Below, piece after piece: positions 9,256 to 17,515 of a stretch of 42,647 bases of DNA. This stretch comes from an uncultured Bacteroidota bacterium (GTDB lineage Bacteria > Bacteroidota > Bacteroidia > Bacteroidales > GWA2-32-17). How positions within the stretch are numbered: the first letter of the stretch is position 1; every line of letters begins with the position of its first letter. The notes beneath the pieces are model-generated. The model saw only the letters and a program-made list of their open reading frames with translations, did not search any database and was not told the DNA's origin. The position numbers and the translations under genes were made by a program. The stretch lies in NCBI GenBank assembly GCA_903837285.1, contig CAILUD010000070.1, forward strand, positions 1 to 42,647. Reading direction: 5' to 3'.

Positions 9256-10056
9256 ATGAAACAACCCTTAGCATACGTTCACCCCGAAGCTAAAATTGCC
9301 AACAATGTTGTAATTGAGCCTTTTGTTACAATTGATAAAAATGTTGAAATTGGTGAAGGAACATGGATTGGTCCAAACGTAGTTATAATGGAAGGCGCAA
9401 GAATTGGTAAAAACTGTAAAATTTTCCCTGGTGCTGTTATTTCTGCTGTTCCACAGGATTTAAAATTTACTGGCGAACAAACTACTGCCGAAATAGGTGA
9501 TAATTGTTTAATTCGCGAATTTGTAACTATTAACCGCGGTACAAAAGCCAGTTATAAGACTGTTATCGGAAATAACACGCTTTTAATGGCTTACGTTCAC
9601 ATTGCACATGATTGTTTTGTTGGAAATAACTGTATTCTTGCCAACAATGCAACACTTGCCGGACATGTTGTAATTGAAGATTATGCAAATATTGGTGGCT
9701 TAGCAGCTGTTCATCAGTTTGTTCATATTGGTCCACATACATATATTACAGGAGGAAGTCTTGTGCGCAAAGATGTACCACCATTTGTAAAAGCAGCTCG
9801 CGAACCATTAAGTTATGTTGGAATTAATTCAATTGGTTTACGTAGAAGAAATTACTCTAACGAACAAATTCAGCAAATTCAAGAAATATATAGATACTTA
9901 TTCTTACGTGGACATAATATTAGTCAGGCGTTAGATTTTATCGAGAAAGAACTTCCTGCATCAAAAGAACGGGATGAAATATTACTTTTTGTAAGAAACT
10001 CAACCCGAGGAATTATGCGAGGTTATTCTAACGATAAAGATTCTTCAGTAGAATAA
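9256..10056 (+). CDS. lpxA: Acyl-ACP--UDP-N-acetylglucosamine O-acyltransferase LpxA
   Basis: The 266-residue protein is a left-handed beta-helix (hexapeptide repeats to about residue 185) with a C-terminal helical region. The catalytic-His region YVHIAHDCFVGNN (about 113-125) and NNATLAGHVVIED are typical of LpxA. It transfers a 3-hydroxyacyl chain from ACP to the 3-OH of UDP-GlcNAc, the first step of lipid A synthesis. Full length. It is the last gene of the lipid A cluster and is closed by a strong hairpin terminator. Confidence 0.97.
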   Translation: MKQPLAYVHPEAKIANNVVIEPFVTIDKNVEIGEGTWIGPNVVIMEGARIGKNCKIFPGAVISAVPQDLKFTGEQTTAEIGDNCLIREFVTINRGTKASYKTVIGNNTLLMAYVHIAHDCFVGNNCILANNATLAGHVVIEDYANIGGLAAVHQFVHIGPHTYITGGSLVRKDVPPFVKAAREPLSYVGINSIGLRRRNYSNEQIQQIQEIYRYLFLRGHNISQALDFIEKELPASKERDEILLFVRNSTRGIMRGYSNDKDSSVE

Positions 10057-10071
10057 AAAAAGTACTTTTTT

Positions 10072-10107
10072 AAAAAAAACCGCAATCAAAAAATTGCGGT
10101 TTTTTTA
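10072..10107 (+). terminator. Intrinsic terminator after lpxA
   Basis: An 8-bp perfect stem (ACCGCAAT at 10079-10086 with ATTGCGGT at 10093-10100) has the loop CAAAAA, an A run before it and a T run after it. The A and T runs can extend the stem, so it could work in both directions. Confidence 0.9.
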
Positions 10108-10157
10108 TTTTTACATGAAAATGAATTTATCTTTACGCAAAACATTCTTCGAATAAC

Positions 10158-11864
10158 GTGTCACAACTTTTCAGAAAAAAAAAGCTGTCTTCTATTCTTC
10201 ACGATGCCGAGCATCATAGCGGCACTCAAATGAAAAGAAGTTTAGGTGTTGTTGATCTTACGGCACTTGGAATTGCAGCAATTATTGGAGCAGGCATTTT
10301 TAGTACAATTGGTACCGCAGCATCTAGCGGTGGTCCGGCGGTTTCATTATTATTTATTTTTACGGCTATTGCATGTGGCTTTTCAGCAATGTGTTACGCT
10401 CGCTTTGCTTCCTCGATTCCTATTAGTGGCAGTGCTTACACTTATGCTTATGCAAGTTTTGGAGAACTAATAGCATGGATAATTGGATGGGATTTAATTA
10501 TGGAATATACTGTTGGTAATATTGCAGTAGCTATTTCGTGGAGCGATTATTTTACAAGTTTATTAAATGGCTTAGGCTTACATATTCCAGCTTTTTTAAC
10601 TGTAGATTATGTTACAGCATCAAGAGGTTTTACCGAAGCGGTTAGTCAGATGCAATCTGGTCATGTTCTTTCATCGCTTCCAAATTATATTCAGGAAGCT
10701 TATCACGCATGGAGCAATGCACCTACTTTTTTTGACTTAAAACTAATTGCCGACATTCCCGCTTTTTGTATTGTAGCTTTTATTGCAACTCTTGTTTATA
10801 TTGGAATATACGAAACTAAAGTTGCCGGAAACATAATGGTACTTTTAAAATTAGTGATACTTATTGTTATTATTACTGTAGGTGCATATTATGTAAATCC
10901 AGATAATTGGAATCCTTTTGCGCCAAATGGTTTTCCGGGAGTGTTGAAAGGTGTGGCAGGTGTGTTTTTTGCATACATAGGTTTTGATGCAATTTCTACT
11001 ACGGCCGAAGAATGCAAAAACCCCAAACGCGATTTGCCTCGTAGTATGATTTATGCTCTTGTTATAACAACAGTTTTGTACGTTGTAATTAGTCTTGTAC
11101 TTACTGGTATTGTAAATTATTCGGAATTAAATGTTGGCGATCCACTTGCGTATGCTTTTCAAAAAATTGGATTAACCCAATTCTCTGGATTTATTGCATT
11201 AGGAGCAATAATTGCAATGGCAGGCGTTTTACTTGTTTTCCAGGTTGGACAACCAAGAATTTGGATGAGTATGAGTCGAGACGGATTACTTCCTCCTCGT
11301 TTTTCAAAGTTGCATCCAAAACATAAAACTCCTGGTTTTGCAACGGTTGTAAATGGCTTTTTGGTTGCCATTCCTGCTTTATTTATGAATCTAACAGAAG
11401 TTACCGATTTAACCAGTATTGGAACATTATTTGCTTTTGTGTTGGTTTCTGGAGGCGTGCTTGTACTTGACGATAAAAAAAGTAAAACTCCACTAAATGG
11501 AAAATTTAAAATCTATTTTATCAATTCCAGATATTTTTTAATTCCAATTTGGATTGCAGTTGCAATAAGTTTATTCTTTTTAAACCGGCAAGGTTTTAAT
11601 TCAATATTTGAAGTCACTAATTTAAATTGGGCATCATCGCCTTCAATAATTTTCGCTCTTGTTGCTATCGTTGTTACAATATTTGCAGTAATAAGAGAAT
11701 GGTCGCTAATTCCAGTTCTCGGACTTTTAACAAATCTATATTTAATGTCGGAATTAGGAATTATTAATTGGATGAGATTTTTAATTTGGTTAGTTATTGG
11801 ACTTTTAATCTACTTCTTTTATAGCATGAATCATAGTAAACTAAAAAATCGAGCAACTCATTAG
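10158..11864 (+). CDS. APC-superfamily amino acid permease, CAT-like
   Basis: The 568-residue membrane protein has about 12 or more helices. It opens with a soluble stretch and then DLTALGIAAIIGAGIFSTIG (33-52), the first helix and substrate-binding signature of APC transporters. FFAYIGFDAISTTAEECKNP near residue 275 is the other conserved element and is typical of the cationic amino acid transporter (CAT) branch. It probably imports an amino acid by proton or sodium symport, or exchanges it; the substrate cannot be read from sequence. The start is GTG at 10158, 23 nt after a weak -7 box (TATCTTTA, 10128-10135). It stands alone between the lpxA terminator and the septoil-knot gene. Confidence 0.9.
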   Translation: MSQLFRKKKLSSILHDAEHHSGTQMKRSLGVVDLTALGIAAIIGAGIFSTIGTAASSGGPAVSLLFIFTAIACGFSAMCYARFASSIPISGSAYTYAYASFGELIAWIIGWDLIMEYTVGNIAVAISWSDYFTSLLNGLGLHIPAFLTVDYVTASRGFTEAVSQMQSGHVLSSLPNYIQEAYHAWSNAPTFFDLKLIADIPAFCIVAFIATLVYIGIYETKVAGNIMVLLKLVILIVIITVGAYYVNPDNWNPFAPNGFPGVLKGVAGVFFAYIGFDAISTTAEECKNPKRDLPRSMIYALVITTVLYVVISLVLTGIVNYSELNVGDPLAYAFQKIGLTQFSGFIALGAIIAMAGVLLVFQVGQPRIWMSMSRDGLLPPRFSKLHPKHKTPGFATVVNGFLVAIPALFMNLTEVTDLTSIGTLFAFVLVSGGVLVLDDKKSKTPLNGKFKIYFINSRYFLIPIWIAVAISLFFLNRQGFNSIFEVTNLNWASSPSIIFALVAIVVTIFAVIREWSLIPVLGLLTNLYLMSELGIINWMRFLIWLVIGLLIYFFYSMNHSKLKNRATH

Positions 11865-11952
11865 CTAAAATATTTCTAAACCTTTTATCTGTTATTTCGT
11901 AAATAGTTATATTTTTACTTAAAATTATGTATTCACTAAATTAAAAAAGCAT

Positions 11953-12273
11953 ATGAAATTTAAATCAACATTCATTTTATTTGGAGTAGCATCTGTAATT
12001 CTATTAAGTTTAATGTCTTTTGATACAGTAAAAGATACTCAAAGCAAAGGATGCCACGTTTTTGGAAAAGTTAAATTTGTAGAATACGGCGAAGATTACA
12101 AAGTTAAATTTGTTGACTACGGCGAAGATCTTAAAATTAAATATGTAGATTACGGCGAAGATAAAGCAGGTTGCTGGAAAGCTGTAGAATATGGTGAAAA
12201 ATTTAAATTAAAAATCGTTGAGTACGGCGAAGATATTAAAGTAAAAGAAGTTACATACGGTGAAGGCTGCTAG
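11953..12273 (+). CDS. Small secreted protein with tandem repeats, 7(1) septoil-knot-like
   Basis: The 106-residue protein has a signal peptide (about 1-25) followed almost wholly by a tandem motif of about 11 residues, roughly K-x-K-x-V-x-Y-G-E-D, seen six times (KVKFVEYGED, KVKFVDYGED, KIKYVDYGED, WKAVEYGEK, KLKIVEYGED, KVKEVTYGE). A KAGCWK segment breaks the series in the middle, and the protein ends in GC. This layout matches my memory of the 7(1) septoil-knot family (formerly DUF6150) of Bacteroidota. Three Cys residues remain after the signal peptide (near 35, 74 and 106) and could form a disulfide. Function unknown. Confidence 0.75.
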   Translation: MKFKSTFILFGVASVILLSLMSFDTVKDTQSKGCHVFGKVKFVEYGEDYKVKFVDYGEDLKIKYVDYGEDKAGCWKAVEYGEKFKLKIVEYGEDIKVKEVTYGEGC

Positions 12274-12296
12274 TAATTTTTAATAAACTTTTTTAG

Positions 12297-12337
12297 AAAG
12301 TAGAATTTAGTAAAAACTTTATTCTACTTTTTTTTTA
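12297..12337 (+). terminator. Shared terminator overlapping the end of rnc
   Basis: AAAGTAGAAT (12297-12306) pairs with ATTCTACTTT (12321-12330), followed by a T run. It should terminate the septoil-knot transcript. Its right arm contains the rnc stop codon (12324-12326, minus strand), so the two convergent genes share this DNA. Confidence 0.7.
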
Positions 12338-13055
12338 CCCTTTGCAGTGCAAATTCAGCAGCATGTTGTTCTGCTTCTTTCTTCGAATCTCCTTGCCCTT
12401 TACCAATTTCGTTACCATCAATAATTAATTTTACAACAAACACTTTTCCCGATTTTGTTGTTGAAATTTCTTCGGTACAAACAAATTCTATTTCCTTTTT
12501 TTGCTTTTGAGCCCAATCAATTACCCTACCTTTAAAATTGGTATCGGTTTCGCCTAATTTTTTTAGGTCAATATTAGGTTCAATAAGTTTGTAAATTATA
12601 AACTTTCGGGTTTTAACATAACCCATATCTAAAAAAACAGCACCAATAAAAGCTTCTAAAGCATTTCCAAGAACAGATGGTGCTAATCCACATTTATCTG
12701 TTTGAGCTTTAATATGTTTATCGAGACCAATTTTTGCTGCAAGTTCGTTAAGCGACTGTCTGTTTACAAGCCGTGATCTTAAGTTGGTTAAAAAACCTTC
12801 ATTTTCATTTGGAAATATTTCAAATAGATAGTCTGCAATAATTGCATCTAATATTGAATCGCCTAAAAATTCCAGTCTTTCGTTATTTACCGAAAATCCT
12901 TTTCCATGATAAACAGATGCCGATTTATGGACAAAGGCAAGCTCGAAATATTCTATATTGTTGGGAGCGAACCCAGTAATTTCACGAACAAAATAATAGA
13001 ATCTGTTTTTATAAATAAACAGTCCTTTTATTCTATGAAAAATATTTAAGGGCAA
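12324..13055 (-). CDS. rnc: Ribonuclease III
   Basis: The 243-residue enzyme cuts double-stranded RNA in rRNA processing and mRNA decay. The RNase III signature NERLEFLGDSILD lies near residue 58, and the second acidic segment ALEAFIGAVFLD near residue 133. A C-terminal double-stranded-RNA-binding domain (about 168-241) ends in the basic AEFALQRVKKK. The only reasonable start is TTG at 13055, 5 nt after fabF stops, as the N-terminal 60 residues contain no internal Met. It is the last gene of acpP-fabF-rnc, an order conserved in Bacteroidota. Confidence 0.95.
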   Translation of the reverse strand: MPLNIFHRIKGLFIYKNRFYYFVREITGFAPNNIEYFELAFVHKSASVYHGKGFSVNNERLEFLGDSILDAIIADYLFEIFPNENEGFLTNLRSRLVNRQSLNELAAKIGLDKHIKAQTDKCGLAPSVLGNALEAFIGAVFLDMGYVKTRKFIIYKLIEPNIDLKKLGETDTNFKGRVIDWAQKQKKEIEFVCTEEISTTKSGKVFVVKLIIDGNEIGKGQGDSKKEAEQHAAEFALQRVKKK

Positions 13056-13060
13056 ACTAA

Positions 13061-14314
13061 TTAACCTTGATGCTTCTTAAGAAGAATAGAGGCATTATGT
13101 CCTCCAAAGCCAAAGGTATTGCTTAAAGCATAAGTCACATTTCTTTGTTGAGCCTTGTGAAAAGTAAGATTGAGTTTTGGATCAATATTAGGATCGGCTT
13201 CGTGATGGTTAATTGTTGGTGGAATTGTTTGATTATTTATTGCAAGTATAGATGCAATACCTTCAACAACCCCAGCAGCACCAAGTAGATGTCCTGTCAT
13301 TGATTTTGTAGAACTGATATTTAAACTATATGCATGTTCACCAAAAACTTCTTTTATAGCTTTTGTTTCTGCAATATCTCCAAGTGGAGTAGCAGTTCCA
13401 TGAACATTAATATAATCAATTGCTTCTGGAGCTAAACCAGCTTCTTTTAATGCCATTAACATTACGTTTCTTGCTCCAATTCCTTCAGGATGAGGAGCTG
13501 TAAGGTGATAAGCATCAGCAGTTAAGCCAGATCCAACAACCTCGGCATAAATTTTTGCACCGCGTTTAATTGCATGTTCATATTCTTCAAGAATTAACGA
13601 ACCTGCACCTTCGCCCATTACAAAACCATCACGGGTTAAGCAAAATGGTCTGGAAGCAGTTTTAAAATCGTCGTTTCTTGTTGAAAGTGCCTGCATAGCA
13701 TTAAATCCGCCCATTCCGGCTTCATTAATTGCAGCTTCTGAACCACCTGTAATAATTATATCAGCTCTTCCAAGTCTGATATAAGTTGTAGCATCAATTA
13801 TTGCATGAGTTGAAGATGCACAAGCAGATACTGTACAGAAATTTGGTCCACGGAATCCATATTTAATCGAAATATGACCAGCAGCAATATCTGCAATCAT
13901 TTTAGGAATAAAAAACGGACTAAAACGTGGAGTTCCATCGCCAAGTACATAACCTCTAACTTCTTCAAGAAATGTTTCGATACCACCAATTCCAGATGCC
14001 CAAATTACCCCAGCGCGATCAAGGTCAATTTGGTCTAATGCTAAATTTGAATCTTTAATCGCTTCGTCCGCAGCCACCAGGGCATACTGGGCATATTTGT
14101 CCAATTTCCTGGCTTCTTTGCGGTCGAAGAAGTTACCTGCGTCGTAATTTTTTACTTGGCAAGCAAACTTAGTTTTAAACTTGGAAGTATCAAAGTAGGT
14201 AATTAAATCGCAACCGCTAATACCATTAACTAAGCCATTCCAATACTCTGGAATGGTATTTCCTAAAGGATTAATTGTACCAAGTCCGGTTACTACTACC
14301 CGTTTGAGTTCCAT
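13061..14314 (-). CDS. fabF: 3-oxoacyl-ACP synthase II (FabF)
   Basis: The 417-residue elongation condensing enzyme has the complete Cys-His-His triad: C165 in TVSACASSTHA, His in VHGTATPLGD and His in SMTGHLLGAAG. The N-terminal RVVVTGLGTINPLG is typical. It condenses malonyl-ACP with growing acyl-ACP. It lies 16 nt after acpP, its carrier protein, and 5 nt before rnc, forming one operon. Confidence 0.97.
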   Translation of the reverse strand: MELKRVVVTGLGTINPLGNTIPEYWNGLVNGISGCDLITYFDTSKFKTKFACQVKNYDAGNFFDRKEARKLDKYAQYALVAADEAIKDSNLALDQIDLDRAGVIWASGIGGIETFLEEVRGYVLGDGTPRFSPFFIPKMIADIAAGHISIKYGFRGPNFCTVSACASSTHAIIDATTYIRLGRADIIITGGSEAAINEAGMGGFNAMQALSTRNDDFKTASRPFCLTRDGFVMGEGAGSLILEEYEHAIKRGAKIYAEVVGSGLTADAYHLTAPHPEGIGARNVMLMALKEAGLAPEAIDYINVHGTATPLGDIAETKAIKEVFGEHAYSLNISSTKSMTGHLLGAAGVVEGIASILAINNQTIPPTINHHEADPNIDPKLNLTFHKAQQRNVTYALSNTFGFGGHNASILLKKHQG

Positions 14315-14330
14315 AAAACTTTTTTAAAAA

Positions 14331-14567
14331 TTATTTTGCATTTTTCTCAATGTAAGAAACTGCGTCTCCTACTGTTCCAATTTTTTCAGCTTGGTCATCT
14401 GGAATTGCAATATTGAATTCTTTTTCGAATTCCATAATCAATTCAACTGTGTCGAGTGAATCGGCACCTAAATCATTAGTGAAGCTAGCTTCGTTGGTAA
14501 CTTCGTTTTCGTCAACACCTAGTTTGTCAACGATTATTGCCTTAACTCTAGAAGCAATGTCAGACAT
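14331..14567 (-). CDS. acpP: Acyl carrier protein
   Basis: The 78-residue acidic protein carries the 4'-phosphopantetheine on S37 in [11 protein letters not shown]. It holds acyl chains for fatty acid, phospholipid and lipid A synthesis. ATG at 14567 gives the standard MSDIASRV start; a TTG two codons upstream (14573) is less likely. It is first in the acpP-fabF-rnc operon, with a clear promoter upstream, and is divergent from purN. Confidence 0.97.
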   Translation of the reverse strand: MSDIASRVKAIIVDKLGVDENEVTNEASFTNDLGADSLDTVELIMEFEKEFNIAIPDDQAEKIGTVGDAVSYIEKNAK

Positions 14568-14615
14568 ATTCAAAAAATTTTTTGGTTAATACTAAAACTT
14601 TATAATTTTGAGAAT

Positions 14616-14648
14616 GCAAAGTAAGCTATTTGACAACGATAAATCAAA
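14616..14648 (-). promoter_or_regulatory. Promoter of acpP-fabF-rnc
   Basis: Read on the minus strand, TTTG (14645-14648), 21 nt, then TACTTTGC (14616-14623) resembles the -33/-7 pair with the -7 box shortened by one base. It lies about 50 nt upstream of acpP. Confidence 0.45.
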
Positions 14649-14719
14649 AAAAAATAGCAAAATTTGCCAAATAATTAAGAATTGATTCTGATATACAGAG
14701 ATATATAATACAATTATTT

Positions 14720-15313
14720 ATGAACATAAGCAAAGAAGAATTAATGAAAAAAAGTAAAAATATTGCCATATTTGCTTCTGGATCAGGAACTAATGCCGAA
14801 AACATAATTAGATATTTTAATCTAAATTCTAAGGTTAAAGTTTGCAAAATTTATACAAATAACGCAGAAGCTGGAGTAATTAATAGAGCAATTAACCTAA
14901 ATGTATCTGTTTTTATTTTTAACAAAGAAGATTTTAAGTATTCTACAATAATATTAGATGATTTATTATCAGAAAAAATTGATTTAATCGTATTGGCCGG
15001 CTTTCTTTGGCTTATTCCAGAAAATATTATTGCAAATTTTAAAAACAAGATAATTAATATACACCCTGCTTTATTACCAAAATATGGAGGAAAAGGAATG
15101 TATGGAAATTTTGTGCATTCTAAGGTTATTAAGATGGAGGAAAAAGAATCGGGAATAACAATTCATTATGTAAATGATAAATATGACGATGGCAATATAA
15201 TTTTTCAAGCAAAATGTGAAGTTGTGATAAATGAAACCCCTGAAAGTTTAGCTCAAAAAATTCACAAACTTGAATTCGAGCATTTTCCAAAAGAAATTGA
15301 AAAGCTATTATAA
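14720..15313 (+). CDS. purN: Phosphoribosylglycinamide formyltransferase PurN
   Basis: The 197-residue enzyme transfers a formyl group from 10-formyl-tetrahydrofolate to GAR in purine synthesis. The N-terminal IFASGSGTNAENI binds the phosphate, INIHPALLPKYGGKGMYG (about 112-129) carries the catalytic His and LLP signature, and the downstream DKYDDGNIIFQ supplies the conserved Asp region. An internal ATG at 14744 would give MKKSKNIAIF, closer to the usual family start, so the first eight residues are uncertain. It is divergent from acpP and converges closely (14 nt) on the lipoprotein gene. Confidence 0.95.
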   Translation: MNISKEELMKKSKNIAIFASGSGTNAENIIRYFNLNSKVKVCKIYTNNAEAGVINRAINLNVSVFIFNKEDFKYSTIILDDLLSEKIDLIVLAGFLWLIPENIIANFKNKIINIHPALLPKYGGKGMYGNFVHSKVIKMEEKESGITIHYVNDKYDDGNIIFQAKCEVVINETPESLAQKIHKLEFEHFPKEIEKLL

Positions 15314-15327
15314 ATTATATAAGCAGT

Positions 15328-15996
15328 CTATTGCCTTATAATTGGTATTTTTCCTATCCACCCAACATTAAAAATAAATGGTTGATTTGTTATGCTGTAA
15401 GTATTTAATGGAACAGAAAAACCAACTTGAAAAAACATTTTTACATATTTCCAGCCTAATTTAACTGTAATTGTAGGCTCAATAAAAGAATATAATCTGT
15501 TTGTGTTAAGACTTTTTTCGCTATTATTAATTTTAATAAAAACTAGTCTTTGGGTAAACGAGCCTTCAAAAATCTTACTTTTAGCTCCAATTGTTGGTTG
15601 TAAAAAGATTTTGACCAAATCTCCTTTTGACTTTCCATAATACCCATCTCTATTATATAAAGCATCAACTGTACCATAACCACCACCAGCAAATACCTCA
15701 AAGCAAGCAGCATTCTGAATTTGTAAGGTATAACCTAATCCTGTTTCACAATAATTATGTTTATGATAATGTAAGCTATCGTTGCGATTTGCAAAACTTG
15801 CATTTACCATAACTCCAAAATGATTTGTAATGGCATAAGCTAATTGAGGGTCAACACCAGATGTTCCCGTTCCAATTAATGCCTGTAATTCTCCTTTTGA
15901 TGATAATAAAGGTGTGTTTACAATATTTGGCGTATAAACAGGTGCACAAGAATAAGCAAAATATAGAATTAGCAAAAAGAAGAAAATCTTTTTCAT
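15328..15996 (-). CDS. Putative lipoprotein of unknown function
   Basis: The 222-residue protein starts with a signal peptide ending in the lipobox LYFAYSC (Cys near residue 17), so it should be lipid-anchored. The rest has alternating hydrophobic and polar residues with aromatic strand ends, suggesting a small beta-barrel or beta-sandwich related to outer membrane proteins. I do not recognise a named family. It has its own strong promoter, is divergent from the E2 gene and converges on purN. Confidence 0.75.
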   Translation of the reverse strand: MKKIFFFLLILYFAYSCAPVYTPNIVNTPLLSSKGELQALIGTGTSGVDPQLAYAITNHFGVMVNASFANRNDSLHYHKHNYCETGLGYTLQIQNAACFEVFAGGGYGTVDALYNRDGYYGKSKGDLVKIFLQPTIGAKSKIFEGSFTQRLVFIKINNSEKSLNTNRLYSFIEPTITVKLGWKYVKMFFQVGFSVPLNTYSITNQPFIFNVGWIGKIPIIRQ

Positions 15997-16007
15997 TTTA
16001 TTTTTTT

Positions 16008-16038
16008 CAAATGTATTGTAAATAGATATTTCATCAAA
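16008..16038 (-). promoter_or_regulatory. Promoter of the lipoprotein gene
   Basis: On the minus strand, TTTG (16035-16038), exactly 19 nt, then TACATTTG (16008-16015): a perfect match to the Bacteroidota pattern. The ATG follows 11 nt later. Confidence 0.75.
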
Positions 16039-16043
16039 ATAAT

Positions 16044-16074
16044 TTTGAATCTTTATACAATTGAATTAATTTAG
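16044..16074 (+). promoter_or_regulatory. Promoter of the E2 gene
   Basis: TTTG (16044-16047), 19 nt, then TAATTTAG (16067-16074) has one mismatch in the -7 box. Its -33 element begins 6 nt from that of the divergent lipoprotein promoter, so the two could compete for RNA polymerase. Confidence 0.6.
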
Positions 16075-16104
16075 CACATTATTTAGACTAAATAAATATT
16101 AAGA

Positions 16105-17406
16105 ATGGCCGATTTTGAAATGCTTTTACCCTCTATGGGCGAAGGTTTTACTGATGCTACGATTACCAAATGGCTTGTTAAAGAAGGTGATACTGTTATT
16201 GAGGATGCTCCAATTGTTGAAGTTGCAACCGATAAAGTTGACTCTGAAATTCCGTCTCCAAAATCAGGTGTAATTGAAAAGTTACTATATAACGAGGGAG
16301 ATGTAGTTCAAATTGGTGCTCCTATTTTAATTTTTAAATCAAATAAATCAACTGATTTTTCATCTATTAATTCTTCGGCTGCAAAAGAAATTTCTACCGT
16401 AGCTACTCCGGATATTATTTCTGAAAACTATTTGCCTAACATAGAGGCCGAAAGATTAATAACTGGCTCTAAAACTTTTTTAAGTCCGTTAGTTCGCCAG
16501 ATAATGAAAGAACATTTAATTTCAGAGAATGAAATAAGAAATATAACCGGCTCTGGAATAGAAGGAAGAATTACAAAGAACGATATCGAGAATTTTATAA
16601 ATATAAAATCTACTATTCAAAAATCAACAGAAGCATTAGAAATAAAACCTCAAATAAAAGAACAAGTTAAAAAACCTGAAATTTCTTTTACAACAGGTGA
16701 TGTTGAGGTTGTTGAAATGGATAGAATGAGAAAAATTATAGCCGAACACATGGTTCGTTCTGTTCAAACCTCTCCTCATGTTACTTCATTTATAGAGGTA
16801 GATGTCACAAGAATTGTAGAATGGCGAACTAAATTAAAAGATGATTTTTTAAATAAACATGGCGAAAAGCTGACTTTTATGCCTGTGTTTATTGAAGCTG
16901 CTGCAATGGCAATTAAAGATTATCCTTTAATTAACGTATCTGTTGAAGGGACTAAAATTCTAATTAAGAAAAACATTAATATTGGTATTGCCACTGCACT
17001 TCCTTCGTGGAATCTTATTGTTCCGGTAATACATAATGCAGATCAAAAAAATTTAATCGGGCTTTCTAAATCAGTAAATGACCTTGCAAACAGAGCACGA
17101 CAAAACAAACTTTTACCCGATGAAATTAAAGGCGGCACTTTTACCATTACTAACCTTGGATCATTTGGAACATATACCGGAACACCAATTATTAATCAAC
17201 CAGAAGCAGCTATTCTTGCTATTGGAACAATAAATAAAAAACCGGCGGTTATTGAAACTCCGGCTGGAGATGCAATAGCAATTAGACAGATAACAATGCT
17301 TTCTATTACTTTTGATCATAGAATTGTTGATGGTGCACTTGCCGGAGCATTTCTAAAAAGAATTGCAGAATACCTTGAAAATTTCGACATTTTAAGGAAA
17401 TTTTAA
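16105..17406 (+). CDS. 2-oxoacid dehydrogenase E2 component (dihydrolipoyl acyltransferase)
   Basis: The 433-residue protein has one lipoyl domain (about 3-77, lipoyl-Lys K44 in EVATDKVDSEIP), a peripheral-subunit-binding domain (about 129-170, ending GRITKNDIENFI) and a catalytic domain (about 200-432) with the active-site DHRIVDG, H405 and D409. It forms the core of a pyruvate, branched-chain or 2-oxoglutarate dehydrogenase. The sequence does not settle which; the single lipoyl domain and lack of neighbouring E1/E3 genes leave it open, with the branched-chain/pyruvate type more likely than the 2-oxoglutarate type. Confidence 0.92.
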   Translation: MADFEMLLPSMGEGFTDATITKWLVKEGDTVIEDAPIVEVATDKVDSEIPSPKSGVIEKLLYNEGDVVQIGAPILIFKSNKSTDFSSINSSAAKEISTVATPDIISENYLPNIEAERLITGSKTFLSPLVRQIMKEHLISENEIRNITGSGIEGRITKNDIENFINIKSTIQKSTEALEIKPQIKEQVKKPEISFTTGDVEVVEMDRMRKIIAEHMVRSVQTSPHVTSFIEVDVTRIVEWRTKLKDDFLNKHGEKLTFMPVFIEAAAMAIKDYPLINVSVEGTKILIKKNINIGIATALPSWNLIVPVIHNADQKNLIGLSKSVNDLANRARQNKLLPDEIKGGTFTITNLGSFGTYTGTPIINQPEAAILAIGTINKKPAVIETPAGDAIAIRQITMLSITFDHRIVDGALAGAFLKRIAEYLENFDILRKF

Positions 17407-17441
17407 TTACCAAAGGTCATAGTCTTAAAATATTATATTAA

Positions 17442-17470
17442 ATTGCATGATTTAATTTTGATTAGTTTTG
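17442..17470 (+). promoter_or_regulatory. Probable promoter of the first PorE-like gene
   Basis: TAGTTTTG at 17463-17470 is a perfect -7 box. ATTG at 17442-17445 with a 17-nt spacer is a weak -33 element. The start codon is 45 nt downstream. Confidence 0.45.
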
Positions 17471-17515
17471 CGGTTATCGCATTGCTGTTCATGCTATTAT
17501 TAATTTATTAATTCT

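Noticed and set aside
15290-15360. Hairpin between purN and the lipoprotein gene (AATTATA...CTTATAATT)
   Set aside because: AT-only stem with a bulge, partly inside coding sequence; not convincing.
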